Source of the DNA: CAYWQB01 sp964460785
Lineage (GTDB): Bacteria > Chlamydiota > Chlamydiia > Chlamydiales > CAYWQB01
Direction of reading: 5' to 3'
Assembly (NCBI GenBank): GCA_964460785.1
Contig: CAYWQB010000003.1
Span: forward strand, 248,001-312,000
DNA length: 64,000 nucleotides
Shown here: piece after piece, positions 9,398-17,092 of the stretch
Layout of the letters: each line of letters begins with the position of its first letter
Numbering within the stretch: position 1 is the first letter of the stretch
Program-made: the position numbers and the translations under genes
Notes under the pieces: model-generated
Databases searched by the model: none
What the model was told of the DNA's origin: nothing
Seen by the model: only the letters and a program-made list of their open reading frames with translations

Positions 9398-10078
9398 ATG
9401 AAATCTACCTTTATAGTCTTACTCTCTCTTGTGCAAGCAGCTATTTTTGCTCAGTTTTTAGAAAGGCCAAATATTGCTCCTCCTTTTTCTCCAGAGCATC
9501 CTTCTGTTTTTGGAGTGGAGTTCGGAAGCCCTCCTCCAGAAGTCGTTGTTCGGATGGGTGCTTTGGGGTTGAAGTTAGAAAAAATTTCTCAGCAAGGACC
9601 CTCTTCTGCACTACAAACTTATGCGGGAACTCCCAAGGAGTTTGGTATTCGAGGTAAACGGTCCTTTATGAGCTATTTTAATCAGGAGCTTGTGCAGATA
9701 CGGTTCTCCTTTTTGCCCTCTTACAAGAGCTATTTACAGCTAAAAGCTCTTATCAAGGCGAGCTTAGGAAAGCGCTACATGATTGATAAACCGAAAGAAT
9801 CAATGGATCCTTTCATTGAAGCCAAGCTCATTGCGCAAAAAACCATGACCGAGGCGGATGAAAAAGAGATTTTAAAAAGTGTGCAGGAAGGGAAAAGCTA
9901 TTTTTATATCCCGATTAAAGACAAAGAAAAGAAGATAAGTGCCGTATTAAGATTCGTTTCCTCAGCGAATGGATCAGCTCCTATTTTAACCTTGGACTAC
10001 TCTTGGGAAAAAGGGGTGAAAGAGCAAGCCAAAGCTAGAGGGCAACAGCAGCAGAAAAAAACAATTCTTCCTGAATAA
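9398..10078 (+). CDS. Exported protein of unknown function
   Basis: A 226-residue protein with a typical Sec signal peptide: basic start, hydrophobic core, and probable cleavage after an Ala near residue 18. The mature part starts with a Pro-rich segment. It then has a mixed alpha/beta stretch and ends in a Gln/Lys-rich tail containing QQQQKK. It has no cysteines and no recognisable catalytic motif. It lies eight bases behind the PilZ-like gene, so the two are probably co-transcribed; the sensor kinase downstream has its own predicted promoter. I do not recognise the family. Confidence 0.6.
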   Translation: MKSTFIVLLSLVQAAIFAQFLERPNIAPPFSPEHPSVFGVEFGSPPPEVVVRMGALGLKLEKISQQGPSSALQTYAGTPKEFGIRGKRSFMSYFNQELVQIRFSFLPSYKSYLQLKALIKASLGKRYMIDKPKESMDPFIEAKLIAQKTMTEADEKEILKSVQEGKSYFYIPIKDKEKKISAVLRFVSSANGSAPILTLDYSWEKGVKEQAKARGQQQQKKTILPE

Positions 10079-10084
10079 AGCTAC

Positions 10085-10113
10085 TTGGGGGGAAAGTCTT
10101 TCAGAGATATACT
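10085..10113 (+). promoter_or_regulatory. Predicted sigma-70-type promoter of the sensor kinase gene
   Basis: A TTGGGG -35 hexamer and a TATACT -10 hexamer are separated by 17 bases. Transcription would start near 10120, about 30 bases before the kinase ATG, leaving room for the AGAAGGAG ribosome site. The -35 match is weak. Confidence 0.45.
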
Positions 10114-10149
10114 AGCGCTTATTTTTATAGATAGAAGGAGAATGAGAAT

Positions 10150-11910
10150 ATGCTGAGCTTTCGGAATAAGCTATTTATCAGCTACATCCTTCTCTTTGTC
10201 TGTCTTATTGTGGTTGTTTTCCCCTACATCAAGCAGTCTGCTGATCGATTAATTAAGACAACTTTAGCTGAGTATGCAGATGAACTGATTGTCGAAGCAA
10301 AAGATCTACAGACAACACAGCAGCTGATCCAATGGCTAAAAGACCATCAGCACCTTGTATTTTTTCGTATCAGTTTGATCTCTTCCTCCGGAAAAGTTCT
10401 CTATGATTCGCATTCTCGTGTACCTGTCGATCAGAGTATTGAGATGCAAGAGCGCTACTTCAGCCGCCATCCTGAGATTGGTCAGGCGCTCAAGTATGGT
10501 ACAGGCTATGGCGAAGGCTACTCCTACCTTTTGCGTATGAAGATGGTGTATGTGGCTAAGCCTTTCACTTTTGGGGATCAGACGTTTATCGTGCGTACAG
10601 CCTTTCCTCGAAGCGATCTCACAGAAGTGATTTTAGAATTTGATAAGTGGTTTTTCATTCTTGGTATTATTGTCTTACTCTTGCTAAGTGCAGTGACTTG
10701 GTTTGTGACTTATCATTTCAGTTACCCAATCGATACCATTGTCAAAGCCATTCGTCCTTATCAAGAGGGGCGCATGGAAAAGCTGCCAAAAATCCCTCTA
10801 AAAGGGATAGAAGGAGACTTTTCCAAGCTTGCTAAAACAATCAACTCGCTTTCTTCGCATGTACAAGAGCAAATCCAGCGCCTGATTTGGGAAAGAAATG
10901 AAAAAGAGGTCATCCTAGAATCCTTGGTTGAGGGTGTAGTGTCGGTAGATGGGCATATGAAGGTGCAATATGCAAACCGTATGGCCTTAGAGTTTATGGG
11001 TAAAGAACCTCAGGATATTTTAGAAAAAGATATCAAAGCTTTGGGCTGGAGTACATGCGAGCAACTCCTTTTAGATAGTCATCACAGGAATCAGCTGCTT
11101 ACAGGCCATGATCAATTTGGAGAAAAGAAAAAGCGCTATTACCAATTGACAGCTGTTCCAAAAATGCGCGGGACAGGAGCTATCCTTGTGATCCAAGATG
11201 TCACCGAACAGCATCAAATGCAGGAGATGCGTAAGGACTTTGTGGCTAATGCATCGCATGAGCTAAAAACTCCAATCACTATTGTGCAGGGGTTTGCTGA
11301 GACCCTTCATGAACATCCCACCCTTTCTAAAGAGCATGTTGTAGAAATTACAGAAAAAATTGTGCGTAATTGCCGGCGAATGGAAGCTTTAATTCGAGAT
11401 CTGTTAGCTCTTGCTAATGCTGAAAACTTGCCCCAGTCGCGCCTGATCGAGTTAGATCTAGTACAGCTTCTTACTTCTTGTATTCAGATGCTTAAGGGCG
11501 TTGATGCAGAAGCCCAAATCTCTTTGCATTATGATCAGAAGAAGCAATATCTGCTGCTTGCCGATCGCTCTTTATTAGAATTAGCTTTCATGAACTTATT
11601 GGAAAATGCCAGTAAGTATTCCACAAAACCTGCTCGTATCGAAATTTCTCTAGAGCAGGGAGATGAGATGGCAATTCACTTTAAAGATACAGGCTTTGGA
11701 ATTCCTGAAGAGGACTTAGAGCATATTTTTGAGAGATTTTATCGTGTAGATAAAGCACGCTCTCGAGCTTTAGGAGGGTCTGGATTAGGACTTGCAATTG
11801 TGCGAACTGTTGTAGAAAAGCACCATGGATCGATTGACGCTCAATCAGAGTTGGGGAAAGGAACAACATTTACCATTCACCTTCCCCTTCGTTTGGAGGA
11901 AGGTCCTTAG
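10150..11910 (+). CDS. PhoR-like sensor histidine kinase with PAS domain, orphan
   Basis: A 586-residue membrane kinase. TM helix 1 is at about 8-27, an extracytoplasmic sensor covers about 28-165, TM helix 2 is at about 167-190, and HAMP, a PAS domain (about 250-350), HisKA and HATPase_c follow. The phospho-acceptor is His370 in ASHELKTPIT; the N box (NLLENASKYS) and G boxes (GFGIPE, GSGLGLAI) are intact. No response regulator is adjacent, so its partner must lie elsewhere. It begins behind a strong AGAAGGAG site and its end overlaps the convergent GspK-like gene by 41 bases. Confidence 0.88.
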   Translation: MLSFRNKLFISYILLFVCLIVVVFPYIKQSADRLIKTTLAEYADELIVEAKDLQTTQQLIQWLKDHQHLVFFRISLISSSGKVLYDSHSRVPVDQSIEMQERYFSRHPEIGQALKYGTGYGEGYSYLLRMKMVYVAKPFTFGDQTFIVRTAFPRSDLTEVILEFDKWFFILGIIVLLLLSAVTWFVTYHFSYPIDTIVKAIRPYQEGRMEKLPKIPLKGIEGDFSKLAKTINSLSSHVQEQIQRLIWERNEKEVILESLVEGVVSVDGHMKVQYANRMALEFMGKEPQDILEKDIKALGWSTCEQLLLDSHHRNQLLTGHDQFGEKKKRYYQLTAVPKMRGTGAILVIQDVTEQHQMQEMRKDFVANASHELKTPITIVQGFAETLHEHPTLSKEHVVEITEKIVRNCRRMEALIRDLLALANAENLPQSRLIELDLVQLLTSCIQMLKGVDAEAQISLHYDQKKQYLLLADRSLLELAFMNLLENASKYSTKPARIEISLEQGDEMAIHFKDTGFGIPEEDLEHIFERFYRVDKARSRALGGSGLGLAIVRTVVEKHHGSIDAQSELGKGTTFTIHLPLRLEEGP

Positions 11911-12673
11911 TCTTTAGGCCATGGGTAAAATCAAGCATGCTTAGACCTTGCTGTACGCCAGCTAGATCCAAGTGCTTCTCTAGCAAAGGAAGCAAGCGCT
12001 CTCTCTCTCTTGCTTGGGACTTGATTTTTGGCAAGCGGGCCTCAATGAGTTCTCTAGAAAGGCTTTTTGACCCAAATAAGCACTCAAGAAGTAGAGGGTG
12101 TGCATAATGAATATTTAGTTTTCCCTTGTTTGCCCCTCGCGGAGTATCGATAATGGTGACATAGTCAAGCAGGGAGGGGTATTTTCCTTTTTTCCCTTTT
12201 AGCATTTTATAAAGAGTCTCCTGCTCTTCTATCTTAAGAAGTCCAAGGTCATGAGGAGAATGGCATGAATGAAGAACATGCTCGATGATGACTGCAGAGA
12301 CGTTCTTTTTTGGTAGCTGAAGATCAGTCTGTTGATAGAGAGAATCTATTAGCTTGTGAACAGCTTGTTGGATTACTTCAGGAGAGTGTCGAGCAAGAAG
12401 CAGGTTAAGCTTTGCATTTTTAGGAGGGGAGGAATAGCGAGTGTAATTTTTTTCTACTCCTTGGCTGTTTTTCGATTTCTGTTGCGGAGGTTTTTCTATT
12501 GTGTTCTTAATCAGTGAAGGAGCACTTAGGGATAAGCTCGCACTTTCCATAGGTGTGGGTTTTTTTTGCGAATGAGCTTTTTGGTAAGCAATGCGTACTG
12601 CTTTTTCCTTGATCTGTTCAGAGAGCGTCGCTAGGGCCACCATGTTGAGGAGAAGAAGCAATAAGATTGGCAT
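11870..12673 (-). CDS. GspK-like minor pseudopilin, last gene of the type II secretion operon
   Basis: A 267-residue protein with an N-terminal hydrophobic helix (about 2-17) and a basic Ser/Pro-rich linker. The folded part contains HSPHDLGLL and then GANKGKLNIHYAHPLLLECL, which resembles the GspK segment that normally reads GKININTAxxxVLxAL. That and its place at the end of a pseudopilin run suggest GspK, the tip subunit of the pseudopilus. A normal prepilin cleavage site is not visible, which weakens the call. The start overlaps the previous gene's stop by one base. Confidence 0.5.
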   Translation of the reverse strand: MPILLLLLLNMVALATLSEQIKEKAVRIAYQKAHSQKKPTPMESASLSLSAPSLIKNTIEKPPQQKSKNSQGVEKNYTRYSSPPKNAKLNLLLARHSPEVIQQAVHKLIDSLYQQTDLQLPKKNVSAVIIEHVLHSCHSPHDLGLLKIEEQETLYKMLKGKKGKYPSLLDYVTIIDTPRGANKGKLNIHYAHPLLLECLFGSKSLSRELIEARLPKIKSQARERERLLPLLEKHLDLAGVQQGLSMLDFTHGLKTKDLPPNEGEGEW

Positions 12674-13284
12674 TAAGGCTCCCTTTGGGAAAGGGGCTGG
12701 CCAGGAATGAGAAAGGGAAAAATCTCACTTGTGCCGTCCGTCTTTTCTAAGTGAAGTTTCAACATCAAAGGGAAGGAGTTTTCTTCTTTTTTCCAGCTCT
12801 TGAGCCACTGGTTGTTGTTTGGATGATAAAAAGAAAAAGCGAGGCGTTCGATACCAGAAAAAAGAGGAATAATCTGATAAGATTCTGGAGTTTTTTGCTT
12901 AGACTTTGGCCATAGAGCTAACTCTAAGGAAGAATCTCTGCAGTATAGATGAGCGATCACCTGTGAACTTAATTCTGGGATTTTTTGAATTCCATTATCA
13001 AAAGAAAAGAAAAGCTCTTCAAGGTTTGGTGTAAAAAAAATAGGGTCCGCACATGTCTCAGAAGTGTCTTGCAGGCGGGTAAAGCATTGATCTAAAATGG
13101 AAAAAGCCAATGCCTTTTCCTCTTTTTGTTCAAGCTCCTTATTCTTTAAAAAGTGAGATAGCGTTTTCCCACTGCTCAGCAAAGAACTAACTAAAAGGGA
13201 CAGTAGCACAAAGCTGATCAGAACTTCTGGAAGAGAAAAAGCTTTCTTACGGCTGCTTGATGATTTGCCAAAAAACATATCCAT
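12673..13284 (-). CDS. Type II secretion minor pseudopilin (GspI/J-like)
   Basis: A 203-residue protein with a basic leader and the prepilin motif KKA/FSLPEVLISFVLLS. Cleavage would fall after Ala15, with Glu at +5 of the mature form, followed by a long hydrophobic helix. The globular part holds one CysX-rich segment and a C-terminal beta-rich half similar in length to GspJ. It starts inside the end of the preceding pseudopilin gene (38-base overlap), which indicates translational coupling. Assignment to GspI or GspJ is by order and size only. Confidence 0.65.
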   Translation of the reverse strand: MDMFFGKSSSSRKKAFSLPEVLISFVLLSLLVSSLLSSGKTLSHFLKNKELEQKEEKALAFSILDQCFTRLQDTSETCADPIFFTPNLEELFFSFDNGIQKIPELSSQVIAHLYCRDSSLELALWPKSKQKTPESYQIIPLFSGIERLAFSFYHPNNNQWLKSWKKEENSFPLMLKLHLEKTDGTSEIFPFLIPGQPLSQREP

Positions 13285-13588
13285 GACAGGTGAATTTAAT
13301 AAGAGAGGTTTGGTTTTTTCCTTGCTCGACCTCTTCTACTTGAAGGTCTGCAGAAGAAACAGAATCGATTTTTGCTCCTTTGCCTAGTTCATATAGAGCT
13401 TCTTGGATCATCTGGTAAGCTTGCTTTTGGGTTATATAATTCTGAAAAAGAGCACTTTCTAAATGAACAAAGGGAGGCAAAGAGGAAAAAAGCATAGGTA
13501 AGCAAAGAGAAATGATAACAAGGGCAAGCACCATCTCAATCAGAGAAAAGTATACTCTAGTGTGAGGAGGAGTTCTCGATGGCTTCAT
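13247..13588 (-). CDS. Type II secretion pseudopilin-like protein (GspI-like)
   Basis: I choose the ATG at 13588, giving 113 residues with a 13-residue leader and the prepilin core Y/FSLIEMVLALVIIS. A longer frame upstream to 13720 lies wholly inside the preceding gene and lacks a leader-like sequence. Residue -1 is Tyr13 rather than Gly; Glu18 is the +5 glutamate. The short globular part fits a minor pseudopilin of the GspI size class. It overlaps the upstream gene by 32 bases and the downstream gene by 38, so expression is probably coupled within the operon. Confidence 0.65.
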   Translation of the reverse strand: MKPSRTPPHTRVYFSLIEMVLALVIISLCLPMLFSSLPPFVHLESALFQNYITQKQAYQMIQEALYELGKGAKIDSVSSADLQVEEVEQGKNQTSLIKFTCHGYVFWQIIKQP

Positions 13589-14030
13589 AAGGCATGTAGA
13601 GAGGGGTGGGTGGAGAGTGAATAAATAGTCCAGAAGGAGAAACGTGAATGCTATAATTTGTTCCCTGGCAAGCAATCTTTCCCTGGTTAGGAAGAGAGAG
13701 CGTTTGGAGCGGTTCATCATTCCAAGTGAGCCTTTCTGCTTCCTGAATGGTTGTTTTAATTAGATCGATTGAAGGCGCATCTTCATCATGGATAGCAAGC
13801 ACGATCGAGCCATGGTTAGAGCTAGCAGAAAGGCAAAGGTCTTGGTGGTCAAGCCAAGCACTTTTATATAGCATATTTGCCTGCTGGCAAAATGCTTGGA
13901 GCTTCTGTAAGTCTGAGGTTTTAGAGCTTTGCCAAACAAAAAAGAGACTAGATGCCAGAGCTATCAAAGAAAAAGAGACTAGCAGCTCCAGCAAGCTAAA
14001 GTACTTCTTTTTACATAAAGGGTTCGTCAT
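13557..14030 (-). CDS. Type II secretion pseudopilin-like protein (GspH-like)
   Basis: A 157-residue protein with a short basic leader and the core KY/FSLLELLVSFSLIALAS. The residue before the cleavage site is Tyr10, and Glu15 is +5. The globular domain contains Cys pairs and ends in a Pro-rich, Ser/His-rich tail. Its position directly behind gspG (20-base overlap) fits GspH, though the fold cannot be verified by eye. All members of this block are encoded with overlaps, typical of a stoichiometric assembly set. Confidence 0.65.
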   Translation of the reverse strand: MTNPLCKKKYFSLLELLVSFSLIALASSLFFVWQSSKTSDLQKLQAFCQQANMLYKSAWLDHQDLCLSASSNHGSIVLAIHDEDAPSIDLIKTTIQEAERLTWNDEPLQTLSLPNQGKIACQGTNYSIHVSPSGLFIHSPPTPLYMPYEAIENSSSH

Positions 14031-14415
14031 CTTCTTCTGGAATGATATGGTGTTTGCGATAGTAGTTTTGTAGAGGCTTAGATTGGATCACAACCTCCCC
14101 TTCATAGAGGGAAACATCGAAGGGCTGATTCCAGCCATCTTTCACGAGTTTCTTAGGATTTTGAGCAAGGGGGGAATGGTAGATATGGTTTTCCCAATTT
14201 ACCACCAGCTCTTCAATAGAGATGTCTTGCTCCATAGAGGTTAAGGTGAGGATGTGCTTGATTTGCTTCTTTGCTTCTTGTGTTTTGAAGGCTTTTCCTT
14301 TTTCTAAGCTTCCTCGGAGGTTATAGGTTAGCACTCCCCCAATGATCCCAATAAGGGCAACAACGACCATTAGCTCAATCAGGGTGAAGTACTTTCTGCG
14401 TGTTCTTTTGCTCAT
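14011..14415 (-). CDS. gspG: Major pseudopilin GspG
   Basis: A 134-residue major pseudopilin. The leader MSKRTRRKY precedes FTLIELMVVVALIGIIGG, one of the clearest type IV pilin cores in the window, with Glu14 at +5. The mature domain has the GspG signature near the C-terminus, DGWNQPFDV (usually DPWGNPY), and acidic residues in the C-terminal loop that may bind calcium. Position -1 is Tyr9, not Gly. It lies nine bases downstream of gspF. It would form the shaft of the pseudopilus pushing substrates through GspD. Confidence 0.9.
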   Translation of the reverse strand: MSKRTRRKYFTLIELMVVVALIGIIGGVLTYNLRGSLEKGKAFKTQEAKKQIKHILTLTSMEQDISIEELVVNWENHIYHSPLAQNPKKLVKDGWNQPFDVSLYEGEVVIQSKPLQNYYRKHHIIPEEDDEPFM

Positions 14416-14424
14416 GCGGTCTCC

Positions 14425-15603
14425 TTAAATGTTTAACCCAGACATGTCAGAGAGAGGAAGCAAGATGGCAAGCATCACTCCTCCCACAACCAGCCCAATA
14501 AAAAGAAGTAAAATAGGCTGGGCATAGGTTTGAATTTTAGTGAGTATTTTTTGTGTTTGCTGCTCATAGTATTGATAGGCAGCATAAACAGAGGTTTCTA
14601 AACGGGCACCTCGCTCTCCAATTTCCACCATATCAATCAAAGGCTTTGAAGGGATGTTTTCCTTTTCTAGGGCTGTAGAGAAGGGAACCCCTTCAGAAAT
14701 GTCTTTGCAGCACAGGAGTAACTTTTCCTTTAAGCGTTTCGAAGGAATCGTTTGGCTGGCAATAGGAAGAGCTTGTGGTAATAAAATTTTTTGCTTCAGT
14801 AAATCATGCAGTAGTTTTGTGAAGCGTAAGAAGGAGAAACTGTAGAGAGCCTTCTGTAAAAAAGGAATCCTTTCCATGAAAGGATAAAGAGAGAGCTTAT
14901 GATAACGTGAGTAGATGACTATAGACCCTAAAAGGAGGCTAAAGCCTAAGAGTAGGGCAACCCCATGCTCCCTAATGAAATGACTCAAAGAGAACAGAAG
15001 ATAAGAGATACCTTGGCCTTTTTGAAGAGAAAGGACTTCTTCCATGGAAGGAATCACAAACAGCAAGAGGGTAAGTAAGATGAGAAAAGAAAAGGCGAGC
15101 AGAAAAAGAGGGTAAGCAATCGCTTGGGACAGCTTTTGCCGATTTTTACTCTGCCATTCTAAGAGCTTCTGTACCTCATGGACAGATAGGTGCACACTTC
15201 CAGAAGCCTCTCCAGCTTCAATCATGGCAAGCAACTCAGGATGAATAGAGGAAGTGAAATGTGATAAAGCTTCCGATAATTTAGATCCTGAACGCACCAT
15301 CTCTGTGATTGCTAAAAGAGTGGGGTAGGCTTTGGTTTTTTTGAAATGTTCAGAAACAATCTGCAGCGCTTCATATAAGGGAAGGTGAGAGGTTAGAAGC
15401 TGACTTAGCTGGGTAAAAAAAGATAAAAGCGTTTTTCTATTTAGCTGATAAGCACTACGCGTTGTATTTAGAGGTTCTATACGAACCACAGCAATGCCCT
15501 GATCAAATGCTTTTTCCTTCGCATCAGATGCAGAAAGGCCAAAGATGACCCCTTTTTGGATTTTTTGTGAGCGGTCGACAAAGTGAAAGCGGTAAAGAGG
15601 CAT
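14425..15603 (-). CDS. gspF: Type II secretion inner-membrane platform protein GspF
   Basis: A 392-residue polytopic protein with the duplicated T2SSF domain. Each copy has a cytoplasmic four-helix region followed by hydrophobic helices: about 165-190 and 215-235, and a last one at about 365-385. Recognisable family segments are FFTQLSQLLTSHLPLYEAL in the first copy, LSEALSHF, and PLIDMVEIGERGARLETSV in the second. It anchors the GspE ATPase under the pseudopilus. One base separates it from gspE, so both are read from one message. Confidence 0.92.
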   Translation of the reverse strand: MPLYRFHFVDRSQKIQKGVIFGLSASDAKEKAFDQGIAVVRIEPLNTTRSAYQLNRKTLLSFFTQLSQLLTSHLPLYEALQIVSEHFKKTKAYPTLLAITEMVRSGSKLSEALSHFTSSIHPELLAMIEAGEASGSVHLSVHEVQKLLEWQSKNRQKLSQAIAYPLFLLAFSFLILLTLLLFVIPSMEEVLSLQKGQGISYLLFSLSHFIREHGVALLLGFSLLLGSIVIYSRYHKLSLYPFMERIPFLQKALYSFSFLRFTKLLHDLLKQKILLPQALPIASQTIPSKRLKEKLLLCCKDISEGVPFSTALEKENIPSKPLIDMVEIGERGARLETSVYAAYQYYEQQTQKILTKIQTYAQPILLLFIGLVVGGVMLAILLPLSDMSGLNI

Positions 15604-15604
15604 G

Positions 15605-17092
15605 TCAGAACTCTGGGGTTACACGAATCACTTCTTCAATGGTGGTTCTTCCTTCTCGTGCTGCTGCAAGGCCCGCTTCTCGTAAGGATTGCATGCCTTG
15701 CTTTCTTGCTTTTGTACAGAGCGAGAAGCTATCTACACCTGAATGAATAAATGGGCGAATGTCGTCATCAATGAATAAAATTTCGAAAATAGCTTGTCTT
15801 CCCTCATAACCACTATTTAGGCAGTGCTTACAACCTTTTCCCTGATAAAAAGGACCCTTTCCAAAACTCTTTTCCATCAAAGGAGGAAGATTGGGGGCCT
15901 CTTCCTTGCAGTTTGGACAAATCGTACGGACAAGCCTTTGGGCAATCACGGCAAGAAGAGTGGAGCTAATGAGAATCGGATCGATCCCCATATTGACCAG
16001 CCGTGTAATAGTTGCAGGAGCGCTATTGGTATGGAGAGTGCTTAGGACAAGGTGACCTGTTAGTGCGGATTGGCAGGCAATCGAGGCTGTCTCTTCATCG
16101 CGCACCTCCCCAATCATTAAGATATCAGGATCTTGGCGCAACAGGTGGCGCAACCCCTTAGCAAAAGTTAAGTCAATAGCATCTTGAATATTCATTTGAG
16201 CAACCCCGTCAAGGTGATATTCGACAGGGTCTTCAATGGTCATGATATTTTTTTCTTCAGACTGTATTTGCTGTAAGAAGCTATATAAGGTAGTGGTTTT
16301 TCCACTGCCTGTAGGACCCGTAACAAGAAGCATCCCTTCAGGGGCATGCAGTAGCTTCTTGAGGCGTATAAGGTCCTGCTGAGGGATGTTGAGGTCAAGG
16401 AGGCTATAGTGTAGAGATTGGCGGTCCAGAATCCGTAAAACAAGCCTCTCTCCATAAGCTGTTGGAATAGAGCTTGCACGCACATCAACTTCTCTGTGCC
16501 CTAGTAAAAATAAAATGCGTCCATCCTGAGGCAAGCGCGATTGAGTGACATCCATTTTAGCTAAGACTTTGAGCCTTGAAATCATCTTTTTTCCCTGGAT
16601 GGAGGTCGAAACAGGGCGTAAAATGCCATCGATGCGTAGGCGTATACAGAGCCTATTTTCTTGTGGTTCGAAATGGATATCAGAAGCTTTTTTTTCGATG
16701 GCCTCAGTAATCAGTAGGTTTAGGGCTTTTAGCTCGGGGTCATCTCCATGTTCAGAGATAAGATCAATGGCTTGGCTTTTGTTGGCCATATGCTTCGTGC
16801 GTGTCGTGGGCTCTTGCTGAGAGGCCTCCTTAGGGAGATATACCTTACGCAGTAGGTCTGAAAACTCCTCTTCACTGACAGAATGTGCATGGACTTGTTT
16901 ATTCAAGATCCAAGAAAGCCAAATAAAGCCCTCACTATTGTTTGGGTGGTCTGTTGCTAGGGTTATAGACTCTTCATTATTGAAAAGAGGTACCAAGCGA
17001 TACTTTCTTGCTAGGGAGTAAGGTAGCGCTTGGGCAAGAGAGGGGTTTTGCTTCAGAATGCCTTCTGCGCAAGGGATGGGCTTAATTTCCAT
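15605..17092 (-). CDS. gspE: Type II secretion ATPase GspE
   Basis: A 495-residue secretion ATPase of the GspE/PilB group. The N1E-like domain covers about 1-110. Walker A is GPTGSGKT (259-266), the Asp box lies near ASDIHFEP (137-144), Walker B is DILMIGEVRD (323-332) and the His box follows near GHLVLSTLHT. A complete four-cysteine zinc knuckle is present (C392, C395, C421, C424). It powers pseudopilus assembly from the cytoplasmic face. The start overlaps the end of gspD by 11 bases. Confidence 0.95.
   Translation of the reverse strand: MEIKPIPCAEGILKQNPSLAQALPYSLARKYRLVPLFNNEESITLATDHPNNSEGFIWLSWILNKQVHAHSVSEEEFSDLLRKVYLPKEASQQEPTTRTKHMANKSQAIDLISEHGDDPELKALNLLITEAIEKKASDIHFEPQENRLCIRLRIDGILRPVSTSIQGKKMISRLKVLAKMDVTQSRLPQDGRILFLLGHREVDVRASSIPTAYGERLVLRILDRQSLHYSLLDLNIPQQDLIRLKKLLHAPEGMLLVTGPTGSGKTTTLYSFLQQIQSEEKNIMTIEDPVEYHLDGVAQMNIQDAIDLTFAKGLRHLLRQDPDILMIGEVRDEETASIACQSALTGHLVLSTLHTNSAPATITRLVNMGIDPILISSTLLAVIAQRLVRTICPNCKEEAPNLPPLMEKSFGKGPFYQGKGCKHCLNSGYEGRQAIFEILFIDDDIRPFIHSGVDSFSLCTKARKQGMQSLREAGLAAAREGRTTIEEVIRVTPEF

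Noticed and set aside
13589..13720. Longer N-terminus for the second minor pseudopilin
   Set aside because: It lies wholly within the preceding gene and would place 44 residues before a pilin core that needs a short basic leader.
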